From Thiohalocapsa sp963704155 (lineage in GTDB: Bacteria > Pseudomonadota > Gammaproteobacteria > Chromatiales > Chromatiaceae): DNA of 64,000 nt. The position numbers were made by a program, and so were the translations under genes. How positions within the stretch are numbered: position 1 is the first letter of the stretch; every line of letters begins with the position of its first letter. The DNA lies in the NCBI GenBank assembly GCA_963704155.1, contig CAVPHF010000033.1, forward strand, positions 1 to 64,000, in the 5' to 3' direction. Shown one piece after another: positions 1 through 9,859 of the stretch. Under the pieces are notes generated by a model that had not been told where the DNA came from, did no database searches, and was given only the letters and a program-made list of their open reading frames with translations.

Positions 1-402
1 CAACTTCGGGGCGGGCTCCGGTTGGTCGCTGAAGATATTTAGCCCGTACTCGGGAGACCGCCCGCTTGCTGAGTGCCGGTTGTTGTGAGCACCCGCCCGG
101 CGCTGGTGCCGCGCCATCGCCACTGACGCTCACACGGCGCCGCCCCGGAAAAACGCAGTTCCGGAATCAACTAAATAGAGCAAAGCGGATGGAAGGGGGA
201 CCGTTGAAGGGGCCGATGCCCGCAAAGTCGCACGCTGCTCGATCAGGAGTACATGAGGCTGACGGGTGTTGTCGCTTAGTTTATTCCACGGGAATTTGTC
301 AGTGTAATCCGGGCTGGCCGTGCCGGATTCGTCCACCGCCATTACGGGTGTCTCCGAGACAGCATATCGTGGCTCGATGCGGGTCTAGCAGAGAGACGAT
401 TC
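1..402. other. No recognisable gene
   Basis: Open frames cross this stretch on both strands, but their composition looks random (runs of Pro, Arg and Cys with no domain pattern). I see no start with a ribosome binding site, no RNA gene and no repeat. It is the upstream flank of the decayed gene that begins near 403. Confidence 0.5.
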
Positions 403-926
403 ATGTCGCCAAAAACGAAGAGAATCCTCATGGCACTGCTGGTCTCGGAATGAGTGCTGGAGTGCTGGCAGAAGACGAGCGAGAGAAGCTAGAACAAGAG
501 CTTGTAGAGCTCAGCGCAAACTCAGCGCAGCTTGATGCCGAATTCGAGATGCACCCATTCCGGCAATGCCTATACGAGTTTGAAGCAAGCGCTCTCAAGC
601 TTGGCTTGTGCAATTCTCATGGTGCTCGGAAGACGAGCAGGGAAGAACGCTCGAGCAGCGATGCGGGCCGCCTCCAGGGAACTACCTTGATCTGCATAAA
701 AGACTGATTGAAGCGAACAGCGGAGAAGACGTCTAAAGAGTATGAAATCAAAGAATCCATCAAGATCGGCATTGGCTCTCCGGAGTGAGACGTGGTCGCA
801 AAGTTCGGCAAGCCAATGGATGTCAACCGTACTGTCACGGCTGCTGGTGAGCGCAAGCAGATGATTTACTACGACGGGATGATCGTCTATACAGAAAACG
901 GTGCTGTGACCGCTTGGCAGGATTGA
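403..926 (+). pseudogene. Decayed secreted protein with BamE/SmpA-like C-terminal repeat
   Basis: Joining three reading frames gives one plausible protein. A signal peptide starts at ATG 403 (MSPKTKRILMALLV, then after a frameshift near 445 SAGVLA-ED). A charged helical stretch follows (EREKLEQELVELSANSAQLD). A middle part lies in another frame (about 600-733, including CGPPPGNYLDLHKRL). The tail is IKIGIGSPE-stop-DVVAKFGKPMDVN and ends YTENGAVTAWQD at 926. That tail resembles the SmpA/OmlA (BamE-like) pattern in small exported proteins, where a glycine/Asp-Val turn precedes FGKP and the chain ends in a Trp-Gln-Asp strand. A TGA at 786-788 and at least three frameshifts mean it cannot be translated as it stands. 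The family call is by eye; real decay and sequence errors are both possible. Confidence 0.55.
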
Positions 927-1198
927 ACCCAAAGAGGCAGCGCGTAAAGCGCTGATGGACTAGCCCGCTTGGAGGCATTTTTCTACGCAGATGCGTCAAG
1001 TTTCATGCGGGAAGTTTGGCCTCGGTAATGAAGTTGTCGTAGGCAGCATCGAGTCGTTTTGCGGCGGCGCAATGGGCGGTTCGGCGCCTTTTGGCAGCCG
1101 TCGATACAGTTGCGAGAGGCCGGTTTTTGCATTTATGGCCCGATGACTCTGCGCGCCGGTTGCGCGCCAGTACCGAGTTCACCACCTCAGAGGCTTTT

Positions 1199-1739
1199 AT
1201 GCGTACATTTCTTGTTTTCGTTGGCTTAGCTATTTTTACCGGCGGGGTCTGGGAAACGCGAATGCGGAGATGACCAAAACGGTCGAAGACGGAGGAAGTG
1301 TCACGCTAAAATTATCCTCAACTACCGCGCTTAACGCGTTCTCATCGCTCAACAGGAAGTGGGTTACGTTAAATAGCGAGAATCACCTGTGACGCTTAAA
1401 GAGGCTGGCGTCAAGGTGGAGTTCAATGCTGATCCTGGCGGATTTAGACTTTTCCTTACCGGACTTGGCAAGCCGAAAGAAGACGTATCTGCCATTACAG
1501 TGGTAGGTATCCTTTTTGACGTTTTTAATCGACGACTCAGGAGCTTGAAGTCTACTCTCATACGTGACTATTCACCAATCGAGGTTGTTTACCTGTCGCG
1601 AGGAGGTCATTGGGATGCGACAGAAAACGTTGCCGAGACTTACTTGACTTCGGTTGTTTTGTCGCGCAAGTACGACGTGAGGACGGTTCTGTTGGCAGTA
1701 CGATGCACAGGAGCTAAGGAAAGCCCTTTTAGAAATTAG
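1199..1739 (+). pseudogene. Decayed secreted protein of unknown function (two frameshifts)
   Basis: ATG 1199 opens a hydrophobic signal-like N-terminus (MRTFLVFVGLAIFTGG). Around 1245-1253 the coding sense moves to another frame (GNANAEMTKTVEDGGSVTLK and on to NSENHL). At 1388-1390 it moves again into the frame that reads VTLKEAGVKVEFNADPGGF and ends at 1739. One missing base at each junction would restore a single exported protein of about 180 residues. The second junction needs only one G so that CTG-TGACG becomes CTG-GTG-ACG. I do not recognise the family. It lies between two other broken genes on the same strand. Confidence 0.45.
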
Positions 1740-1927
1740 ATATTTCCGGGTTGACCCGGCTAATCTCGAGGAGGAATCGGAGTAGAAGACACCAGGCAGG
1801 ATTCCAAGCATGTGCGTAAAGCGGCCTCCGCCGTGGAGGCCTAAGTCATCGGCAGCGTGCATCGACCCCAGAATTCACGCCGCGTTGATCACAGTGGCAC
1901 GCGATATTGATACAGGAGCATAGAACC

Positions 1928-2473
1928 ATGTTGGCTTTAGATGAGCTTCGGAAGCATTACTCTGTCGCTAACGACGAAGAATTGCGTAAAGTGCTAAGGT
2001 GGAGGTATCTGGGTCGCCGCTACCGTTAAAAAGGGCACTTTTTCGACTCTTTTGTATGAGGCCGTGAACTCGCGCACAGCGAAGAGGGGAAGCGAATCCA
2101 GAAAGCACAGGAATTAAGTAGCCTGACTGAAAAGCAATTAATGGAAATTATTTTTACCCACAGAAATGGCGCCCGATATAGAAATAGAAAAAAGATTAGA
2201 AATAATTACTGCGGAATGTGCATTCGGCATGAACATCTTCAAAGATATATTTGCGGGTGTCAGGGATATAGTGGGCGGCCGGAGCGGAGCGGCACACAGG
2301 ATATCTTGAGAGAAACGCGAAAAACGGTGCTAAACGAACTCCGAAAGGAGGCATATGCCGTAGGCGCAAATGCGGTAGTTGCTGTTGCCTTGGATTACAA
2401 CGAATTCTCTGGTGGCGGAAAGTCAATGTTGTTTGTAGTTGCTTCGGGCATGGCTGTTAAGGCGAAAGTTAAC
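1928..2473 (+). pseudogene. Decayed gene with YbjQ-type (PF01906) domain
   Basis: The C-terminal part is a recognisable YbjQ/DUF74 domain in two frames. From ATG 2166 it reads EKRLEIITAECAFGMNIFKD and FAGVRDIVGGRSGAAH. After a frameshift near 2290-2300 it continues as DILRETRKTVLNELRKEAYA, GANAVVAVALDYNEF and MLFVVASGMAVK. The family signature, a Gly-Ala-Asn-(Ile/Val)-Phe-x-Asp core and the IVGGRSG turn, is visible. Upstream, ATG 1928 starts MLALDELRKHYSVANDEELR and stops at 2029. Coding-like text (GKRIQKAQELSSLTEKQLME) then follows in another frame, so 1928-2473 was probably one gene. YbjQ proteins are small oligomeric proteins of unclear function; this copy is broken. Confidence 0.55.
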
Positions 2474-3329
2474 AGCCTTGGATTAGCGCAGGCTCTCGCT
2501 CTCGTCCATCGGGTTTCTCATCTGTCGTGTGCTTGGCGGCTCACGGCTGGCCGGAGGAACTTTCCTCGATGGACTGCCCGGAAATGTCAAACTCTTACTG
2601 CCACCCCGGCAAAGCCTGGAGTTTTCCTTTTTCTTGGATAATTGCCGCCGGAGGTTCCACCGCGCCCTACCCCGCGATAGCGGCTTAGTGCGTTGGCCGA
2701 CTGCTGTCCGTTAGTCCTTTCTGAGGCTGGGGACGGCTGAGCGCGTGACCCACCGGCGGCAACCGACCCGCAGCTGACGCTGGAGCTTATGGTGGCGACT
2801 GACCGCTCGCGACCCATTGCTGCCGCTGACGACAACGGCTTGAGCGACCGGTCTTGGACGCATTGCAGCCTATCGCAGCTTGATCCTCTGGACGTGTCCC
2901 ATGTCCCACAACCGGTAGCTTATCCCGGAGGCGTGCCGAGATCGAGACAGGATCGAAGAAAAAGGTGAAACGACCGTAGACGAAAGGCCGCTCAGTGCGG
3001 TAGAACGGAACGTGTCAAAGCATTTCCGAGTCTATTCCTCGCAGCTCTGCTGGTCGACTTGTGGGCCGCGCGAGCGGGGGAACCACCTCTCAATGTGAAC
3101 CGGGGCGCTCAACAACACCGGTGTCGTGCCCGGACGAAACCGAATGTTTCTCGAAAGGTGAGTCAAACGGAGCGAAAGACTCGACTTCCGCCAGCAGTGG
3201 CGGAACTCTTCCCAGCGCATCGGCTCAGAGACGATCTCCACAGATCGCCATCTTGCTCAGATTCCTCAACCGGTCCGCGACACCGACGAGGCTCGATCGG
3301 TCCATGATGCCCTCGAGAGGACGCTCGGG
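2474..3329. other. Region without recognisable genes
   Basis: Several short open frames exist on both strands, but none has a domain pattern, a ribosome binding site or codon use like the intact genes further right. Part of it may be very old mobile-element debris. I see no RNA gene or clear repeat. Confidence 0.4.
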
Positions 3330-3826
3330 GCGGTAACTGTCACCAAAATCAGCCCCATGCCGGTGATCCGCACCTTGACGAGGCTCTCATTTACGACACG
3401 ACGCCGAACAGCGATCCCGTGATCGACTCAACCATTGCCACAATCGAGGCCACCGCCGGCGCAGTATGGTTGAGGCCGGAATATGGAGCATGAAGGGCAA
3501 TCCGGCGCCAAACACCCCAGTACCACGAACAGTGGCCAACGCGGCGTGCTGAGCATGGCCAAGGCCTGGTCAGCATCAGTCAGTCCGATCAGTATGGTGA
3601 CAAATAGCGCGAACGATATCGCGAGAATCGCCTGTGAGCTGCAGTGCGGTACCACATACTTGAAGCCGAAAATGAATACCGCATGGAACAGCCCGGCAAG
3701 CAGTCCAGCGACGGCCCCAATTCGGGTGACGCTGCTCGCCCCGGTCTCGTAAATACGCGTCAGCAGCACGATGCCAAGCATTACCATCACGATCGCGGCC
3801 CATTTGGCAACGACCTCTCCCTGAGA
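3330..3826 (-). pseudogene. Truncated EamA/DMT-family transporter
   Basis: Read leftward from about 3826 the frame gives SQGEVVAKWAAIVMVMLGIV, then LLTRIYETGASSV, then AGLLAGLFHAVFIFGFKYVV and SFALFVTILIGLTDADQALA. This matches the end of the first EamA unit (Gly-Glu followed by a membrane helix) and most of the second unit of a drug/metabolite transporter. A frameshift near 3500 leads to SIVAMVESITGSLFGVV. Another near 3393 leads to NESLVKVRITGMGLILVTVT, the usual C-terminal helix. The first half, about 110 residues, is absent and is replaced by the dockerin-like end of the neighbouring gene. The gene is dead: truncated at the 5' end with at least two frameshifts. Confidence 0.55.
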
Positions 3827-3859
3827 CGTGGGTCAAGCTGACCCTCCGCAGCCGGGTGA

Positions 3860-6470
3860 TCAGAGTCCGGCGATGTAAGCCTCAATGGCAGCCGCCGTGC
3901 AGCGAGCACAATCCGGTGCCACCGCCCCATCGATCAATGGGTCCCCGCGGAATCCGAAGAGATATCGGAGGATCAGGATTCCGTCGCTCAGGGCGTCCTG
4001 TTCTCCGTTGCCATCGACGTCGAATATCACGCTGCAGCGTTCGAGTTCCAGATAGTCTTCAATTTCGATGGCAGTGCAGCGAGTACCGCACGCCACCGCC
4101 CCATCGATCAATGGGTCTCCCGCGGAATCCGAAGAGATATCGGAGGATCAGGATTCCGTCGCTAACGAGCGTCCTGTTCTCCGTTACCATCAATATCCAG
4201 CGATGGTCGGTGACAACCGGTAGCAGGAGGTCGGCGCTCTTAATAACGCGGCGAATGTATCGACCGATCCTCCTGACGTTTCCTGGGCACCTCCCGCTGT
4301 ACCGGGGAGGTCGTCATAGCTGGTCTCACCGGTGAGGTAGACGTCCCCGGTCGCAGGATCCAGTGCCATCCCGTAGCAACTGCTATAGGTTCCTCCCAGA
4401 AGTGGACTGACTCAACGAGGTCAGGTCAGTGGCCAGACGGGCGACGAAACTGTCCGCGGGGCGCCACTGGAGCCGCACAGGTGGCGCCTGGGAAATCATA
4501 TGATTCCGTCGTCCCGCGCGACGTATATCTCGCCCGAGAGTGGATTTAGATCGAGCCCATAGGCACGCTCGTTCGCTCGACCTCCCAAGTACGTGCTCTG
4601 ATGCAGTACCGTCAGATCAGTGCTGAGCTGGGCCAGGAAAGCATCTCTGGTGCCGACCGTCGCGGGGTTCCCCAGTGTGGGTTGGGCACCGCCTGCGGTT
4701 CCAGGCAGGTCCTCCGAGGCCGTGTAACCCGCGGCGTAAAGAGTTCCTCCACCCGCACCCAGTGCAGCGCGCGAAGCTCCTCCATAGAACTGCCGCCTAA
4801 GTAGGTCGCCTGCTCGAGCGTGGAGAGATCCGCGCTCAAATGCGCCACGAAACCATCAACCATGCCGCCGAAAATCTGCCTGTGCTCTCGCCCGAAGCGC
4901 CTGGCAAGTCACCTTCGGTGATGCCCACATGAGGAACATAGCCGGTGATACCGGCAACGTACACATCGCTGCTGTCGGGATCGATGAGGATCGCTTGACC
5001 AGAGTCGTCGCCCTGCCCGCCGAGATAGGTGGCTCGAGTGAGCGAGGTGAGGTCGCGGGTTAAGCGCGCAACGAAGGCCTCGCCGTAACCGACCCAGTTG
5101 GGCTGTGCGCTGCCCGTGGTCCCCGGGAAATCTTGAGACCTGGTTGTCCCAGCCACGTAGAGATCGCCGTTGCCCGGGTGCAGGGCGAGTGCCGATCCGC
5201 TATCGTGGGCCTTGGCGCCGACATAGTTCGGTGGAACGGCGCCCCCGACGTAGGTTGCCTGCTCGAGGACGGTCAGCTCCGCGTTGAGCCGCGCGATGAA
5301 GACGTCATAGTCGCCCATCAGACCGCTCTGAGCACCTCCTGTCGTAGCCGGAAAGTCGGCCGAATCGGTGAAGCCCGTCACGAAGACGGTGCCCCCGGTC
5401 GGGTCGAGGGTCAGCGCCAGGCCGACATCGACCATGGTACCGCCGAGATAGGTGGCCTGTTCAAGCACGCTTAACTCGCTGTCGAGACGCCCGACAAAGG
5501 CGTCTTTCTCGCCGCCGCCAATGCTGCTTTGGGCGCCACCCAGCGTGCCGGGGAAGTTGTCAGAGCGGGTCTCGCCGACAACGTAGACGGTACCGGTCCT
5601 GGGGTGTACTGCAATGCCCCAACCGTATTCGATGCCGCTCCCACCCAGGTAGGTAGTCTGGATGATAGGATCGATGGTAACCGACAAAGCGGGGTCGTGT
5701 TCCCCCAAGGCGAAGCCGTAGCTAGCACCTTCCCGGAGGACATAGGCAGCCTCGACCGGACGCCGGCCCTCGACCGAGTCCTGCCACGCCACTGGGGCAG
5801 TGAATGTAACCGCACCTGAACCCGTCTGGACTTCCAGGTCCCCTGCCGTGTTGACCCGTAAAGCCTGGGCCCCACCGAGCCGGAAGCGGATTACGTCAGG
5901 ATCGGTTTTCGGTGCGAGGACCAGACGCTTTTCAACTGTGCCGGCGTATGCGGCCAACTCGACCGCGATGCCCGGCCAGACGTCGCCGAGTCGCACCGTC
6001 TCGTAGGTTCGGACGCCGTGCTGCCAGCGCTCGGGGTCGTTGCCCCGGAAATAGCTGAGCCGAGTCCTGGCGGCCTTGCCGGCCGCAGGTTTCGCCGTGC
6101 CACCGAGCGGGGTCTCGGTGAGCACCCAGCCTGGGGACTCCACTTCGGAGCCGGTCACATCGTCTCCTCTAGGACCGCTGAGCGCATAGACCAGAATGCC
6201 CTCGCGAGTGACATACAAAGCGCCCCCGGCGGTGGGGGCATAATAGCTGACCCTCTCGCTTAGCTCGCCAGCGTTCGCTAGAAACGGAAAACTGAGCGTA
6301 CGGGCGTCTGTGCTGCCTGAGATGCCGAACGTGAGCAAACCGAGTGAGACAACGAAACTCATCAGTGGTCTGGATACGACCCGCTGGAAGAGCCTCCGGC
6401 CAGACCTCAGTTCGATGGTTGATAGGGATGAAACAGTATCCGTACGCGTACTAAATGTGCATGCATTCAT
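3860..6470 (-). pseudogene. SBBP-repeat beta-propeller secreted protein, decayed at 3' end
   Basis: The open frame from ATG 6470 (GGAGG a little upstream) to 4836 encodes a signal-like helix (MSFVVSLGLLTFGISGSTDA, alternative start at 6362). A DUF7948-type N-terminal domain of about 230 residues follows (ELSERVSYYAPTAGGALYVT, LGDVWPGIAVELAAY). At least four SBBP repeats come next, marked by ATYLGG, DPxxGxVYVxGxT and the spacing element DFPxTxGGAQ. Near 4880 the frame breaks; QIFGGMVDGFVAHLSADLST continues in another frame, with a further break near 4765. Two dockerin-like calcium-binding segments (DVDGNGEQDALSDGILILRY) close the gene at 3860. Such proteins are exported propellers with a Ca-binding tail. 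As read, only about 545 residues can be made, without the tail. The 3' quarter has several indels. Confidence 0.65.
3919..4196 (-). repeat. Tandem duplication of dockerin-like coding unit
   Basis: About 95 bp at 3919-4015 recur at 4093-4196 with few differences. The first copy encodes FDVDGNGEQDALSDGILILR followed by YLFGFRGDPLIDGAV. The second would encode the same but has an extra base in GGGTCTCCC and an inserted stretch after CCGTCGCT. The Asp-x-Asp-x-Asn-Gly loop in each resembles a type I dockerin/EF-hand calcium site. Confidence 0.7.
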
Positions 6471-6733
6471 TGCTCCCCAACCTCCTGCCGGGCCGCTCCC
6501 CGCCACGGGCGCATGCGCTGCCGTCGCTCCCCGCTGCCGGGGTCGCAGTCTGGCACAGAAAGAAGACTTCTCAGTTAAATTATAGCCATTCCCGCCTTCA
6601 ACGGACCGTGCTAGAAGGCGCCGCTCTCGACGCGATGCATGCGCGGAATCGATAACGGGCCTTCGTTGGTTCTCGTGTTTCGGCCACCGAGCACCAGCCG
6701 TCTAAAAAGCCTCAAAAATGGTCGCGCGAAGTA

Positions 6734-7300
6734 TCAGTAGGGCCCGCGGATATGCGGCTCCACCTCTCGGTCGTAGTTTTCGGCGATCCAGCCGTGTTGC
6801 TCCGCCGACAGGGGCGCCAGGTTCGATGCCGCGTCGTTACCCAGCACCTGATCCGGGCTCGAGGCGCCCGGGATCGCCGTGGCGACGGCATCGTGGTCGG
6901 GGACCCAGCGCAGCGCATTGGTGCTCATGGCGTCGTCGGACGACAAGATAGGGCGCAGCCCGTCCGCCAGTTCGACGCCCTTGCCGAAGGGCAGGCCGGC
7001 GAAGGTTTCTGCGACGTTGAAGGCCGCGCCGTCCCTGTTGTAGGTGCGGTGGTCCTTTTCAGTGAAGGTGGTCTCATTGGTGAACTTGCCGGCGAGCAGG
7101 CCGCTTGCCAGGGCCGCCCGGGCGATGATGGCAACGCCCTTTTCGAGCGCCGCGTCGAACAGCTCGCGGGACGGCTTCTGGCGGAACAGGTTGAAGATGA
7201 CCTGTAGGGATGTGACGCCCTCCTGTTCGAGGCAGATCAACCCCTCTTCGACCGTCTCAACGCTGACAAAAGGCCAGCTATTCCCGCTGCGTACGCCCAC
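6734..7300 (-). pseudogene. C-terminal half of an aldo/keto reductase
   Basis: The frame reads VSVETVEEGLICLEQEGVTS, LQVIFNLFRQKPSRELFDAA and then VPDHDAVATAIPGASSPDQV. These are the late strands of the aldo/keto reductase barrel and the NADPH-binding IPGASSP loop. About 180 residues remain of the roughly 330 usual for this family. The N-terminal half, with the catalytic Asp, Tyr, Lys and His, is missing, and the first dozen residues (MGVRSGNSWPF) look like foreign sequence. An IS copy begins 140 bp upstream, which may explain the loss. The protein, if made, would not be an active reductase. Confidence 0.75.
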
Positions 7301-7440
7301 GATGGATCGAGGCCGGCGCGGGCGTCGGTGCAGAGCCGACAGGCACCGCGAGATGCTCGCCGCTGCTTGGCGCCCAGGTCACGCTTGGCTGTCGGTTTCC
7401 TTCAAGAGACACGTCGCGCACGCTCGGTCACGGCTGCAGG

Positions 7441-8750
7441 CTAAGACGTGTCGTGGGCCAAGGGCAATTGCGGTGGCGCGATGATGGAGCGATACAGCGT
7501 CTCCCAATCGGGAATCAGGCACAGCTCGAAGCGGCTGCGCAGCTTGCGCCACAGGGGGCTTTGCTGCCCACCGCCGTCCGGGCCGCTTGGAACAGCCGGC
7601 AGCAGCGCTGTTGGATTTGATCGATCAGGAAGGCCAGCATCATCAGGTGCATCCACACAGTAGCGAGATGCTGGTGGCCGTGACCGAAGTTGTGCTCGAA
7701 GTGGTAGCCCTGGTTCTTGACGGTGTTGAAGGTCTCGTTCTCGATCTTCCAGCGGGCGCGGGCACCTCGCATCAAGGTCATCAGGTTGTGGTCGTGGATC
7801 GGGAGATCCGTCACCCAAGCGAAGTGGGTGACGCTGCCGTCGGGGCCATGCTCCCAGTACTCGAGGAAGTTCACCTCGAGGTCGAAGTTGGCGTCGGTGA
7901 GCGGCGCGCCGTTGAGGTAACGGACGCGGTGGCGGAAGAATCGCTGCCGGTCGGTCAGGGTGGTCTCGGTGGTCTGCGCGCTGGCTGTGACCCAGTCGAA
8001 CAGCAACGTGTGATCGCTCTGCTTGGCGCCCCCAGGATGAAACGCAGATCAAGCGCTTGCAGATGGCGGATATGCGGCGCATTGGAGGCCAAGCCGTCCT
8101 CGACGACGATCAGCTTCAGGTGCGGATGCGCGCGGCGTAGATCCGTCAGCAACCGCTTGGCGGCGTTGCGCTCGCAATCGTTCTTCTTCGCCCCGTCGGG
8201 CTTGAGAATCGGCTCGGGCGCGAGCGGAAACACCTCCTTGTGCTCGGGATGCACCAGCACCGCGCCGAGCATCTGGTGGTAGTAGGGCGTCGTGCCGTTG
8301 CGGTGGTGCTTCTCGGCGCAGCGCGCGCAGTGCACCGTCTTTGAGGAAAAGTTGCCGGTGCCGTCGAGCGAGAGCAGATAGTGGCCGTCGAGATAGTCGA
8401 ACCCCTCCAGACCCTTGCCCCGCTGCAACTGCGCGAACAGTGCCTTACACTGGGCGCAGGCAGGCCGGATCGAGCGCGTCGAGGCGCTCGCGCAAGCGCG
8501 TGTCGCTCGGCACCCGCGCGACCCCGTAGAGTGCCTGGAGGTTCGCCGGGATGGTCGCCGCCTCCCGTTGGTCGGGCTCGAATTGCAGCAACGAGGGATA
8601 CTTCAGGCCGAACAGCGCCAGCCGCAACAGCAGATGATCGACCAGCGCGATGTCGTGCCCGGGCGCATCGGGGATCTGTGCAAACAACCGTCGTGCCGTG
8701 CGCAGCAGCCCCTCGGCGCTGAGGTGCTTGCGACCAAGGGGTGCACTCAT
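7441..8750 (-). mobile_element. Frameshifted DDE (IS4-like) transposase, IS remnant
   Basis: Starting at ATG 8750 (MSAPLGRKHLSAEGLLRTAR) the coding sense passes through four frames to the stop at 7441. The segments are: to about 8445 (LPNLQ-type helix, VPSDTRLRERLDALDPACLR); 8428-8010 (LQRGKGLEGFDYLDGHYLLS, LDGTGNFSSKTVHCARCAEK, KKNDCERNAAKRLLTDLRRA); 8006-7560 (DWVTASAQTTETTLTDRQRF, then RWKIENETFNTVKNQGYHFE); and a last short frame ending PPQLPLAHDTS. The D in LALDGTG-like context, the D in VVEDGLASN and the E in RWKIENETFN fit a DDE catalytic triad and the IS4-type YREK-like region. Three frameshifts make it inactive. I could not define terminal inverted repeats or a target duplication. 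Confidence 0.75.
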
Positions 8751-8804
8751 CGCTATCTGCCGCGCTGCTTTAAGGTTGCGTGGCAGTGTACTAATTTTGC
8801 GCCG

Positions 8805-9027
8805 TAACTTTACGAAATCGACGGCGTGTTCGAGCCTGGCGCAAATGCCTCCGATCTCTCGTAAGCCGTGCGCTTCAAGCCCGCGGCGGCACTGACGCCG
8901 GAAGCCCTCGCAGCCATCACCGAGCAGGTGCCCGAACAGCTGCTGCGTTGGCTCATTCGTGCTGGGCTGATCGAGCCCAATCCCGTCCGCGAGATGCGTG
9001 CCGGCCTCGTCAGGTCGAGTGTCCGCT
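8805..9027 (+). pseudogene. IS91-like transposase fragment
   Basis: On the plus strand, frame EIDGVFEPGANASDLS-stop-AVRFKPAAALTPEALAAITE then QVPEQLLRWLIRAGLIEP ends at 9027. The order DGVFEP, then a phenylalanine-rich strand with ALTPE, then a Val/Leu-Arg helix before LIEP resembles the region of IS91-family (Y2) transposases ahead of their C-terminal zinc-binding part. It has an in-frame TAA near 8862 and lacks both ends. It abuts the IS4-like copy, so this locus has collected mobile elements. The call is by pattern memory only. Confidence 0.4.
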
Positions 9028-9199
9028 GAACGAGCGGTTGCAGCCGCTTGCCGGCGCCGGCCTAGCGTCCGGACTTGGCCGAGAGCTGCCCTCGGGGAAG
9101 TCTTAATCGACCCAAGTCTGTCTGGCTCGTAGATACCCCTATCGGCGGTGGAGGAATCCGGCAGGGCCAGCTCGGATCTGGCTGAGAAATTCTCCCGAA

Positions 9200-9576
9200 A
9201 AAGAGTGAGCGACAACAGTAGCCCGACCAGGCGAATCATGCCCCGATGCGGCCGGCCATAGACGATGGCCAACTCGCCGAAGTCCTTGTCCAGGGTGATG
9301 AGGACGCGGTTATCCTCGAAGGCGCGCTGCAAAATGGCCGCATCGTCCGGATCGGGCTCGGTCTCGCCCATATTCGTTGCACGTCATGGCTTGCGTCGGC
9401 TAGTGCTGCACCGCGGAAATCCCGAGGCCGTTCGTTGTCGTAATCGAATCCGCAAGCGGTGTCGCGCCGACACTCGATTACGACAACGACAACGATCAGA
9501 GACGGTCTTGGAACCTCTGCACTGCTGCACTAGGCTGTCCGCCGCGCGCCCCAGACGCAGGTGTCCAGCAAGACCT
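9200..9576 (-). pseudogene. DUF5615 PIN-like toxin, interrupted
   Basis: The N-terminus LKVLLDTCVWG lies at 9576-9540, directly after the DUF433 gene (TGA at 9577-9579 overlaps the CTG-AAG start; the usual ATG is gone). The PIN-like core resumes at about 9398 (LADASHDVQ) and, after a frameshift near 9372, reads TEPDPDDAAILQRAFEDNRV, LITLDKDFGELAIVYGRPHR and GMIRLVGL. Acidic residues of the PIN fold are visible (D in LLDTC, DPDD, LDKDFGE). Between the two parts sits a 134-bp inverted-repeat element. After RLVGL the sequence no longer matches, so roughly 35 C-terminal residues are also lost. In the family this is the RNase-type toxin of a DUF433/DUF5615 pair; here it is dead. Confidence 0.7.
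9400..9533. mobile_element. MITE-like inverted-repeat element inside toxin gene
   Basis: The element starts and ends with CTAG. Left end CTAGTGCTGCACC (9400-9412) faces right end GCACTGCTGCACTAG (read back as CTAGTGCAGCAGTGC). The core has a perfect 14-bp inverted repeat, GTTGTCGTAATCGA at 9434-9447 and TCGATTACGACAAC at 9474-9487, with a CGACAAC repeat beside it. There is no ORF inside. It splits the DUF5615 reading frame, and the toxin's codons continue on both sides, so it is an insertion. Confidence 0.65.
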
Positions 9577-9825
9577 TCAGGCGGCATGGACCATCAATGG
9601 CTCCACGCGCTCGTGCTCCACTAGGCGATGGGCGCAGGCGAGACAGGCCAGCACGTCTTCGCGCTCCAGCCAGGCATAGCCCTCCAATAGGGTGTCGATA
9701 GCGTCGCCGGCGGCGAGCATGCCGAGCAAATGCTCGACGGCCAAGCAGCGCCCGCGGATGACGGGCTTGCCGCCGAAAATCGCTGGGTCGACGGTGATGC
9801 GGTTCAGCAATTGATCTTCTTGCAC
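9577..9825 (-). CDS. DUF433-family antitoxin
   Basis: An 82-residue protein starts at ATG 9825. The core VDPAIFGGKPVIRGRCLAVE then HLLGMLAAGDAIDTLLEGYA WL carries the DUF433 hallmark (P-x-I-x-G-G-K-P-x-I-x-G-T/R-R) and the helix-turn-helix that follows. Family members are DNA-binding antitoxins paired with a DUF5615 PIN-like RNase, in the same order as here. The gene is intact, but its partner downstream is interrupted by an inverted-repeat element and frameshifted, so it is an orphan antitoxin. It would be expected to repress its own promoter. Confidence 0.85.
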   Translation of the reverse strand: MQEDQLLNRITVDPAIFGGKPVIRGRCLAVEHLLGMLAAGDAIDTLLEGYAWLEREDVLACLACAHRLVEHERVEPLMVHAA

Positions 9826-9859
9826 GGGGGTTTCTCAATCGGGCGATTTGGCGCGGCTT

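Noticed and set aside
66..707. Long plus-strand open frame of 213 codons
   Set aside because: The first 110 codons look random and have no ribosome binding site. Only the last part is coding-like and belongs to the decayed BamE-like gene.
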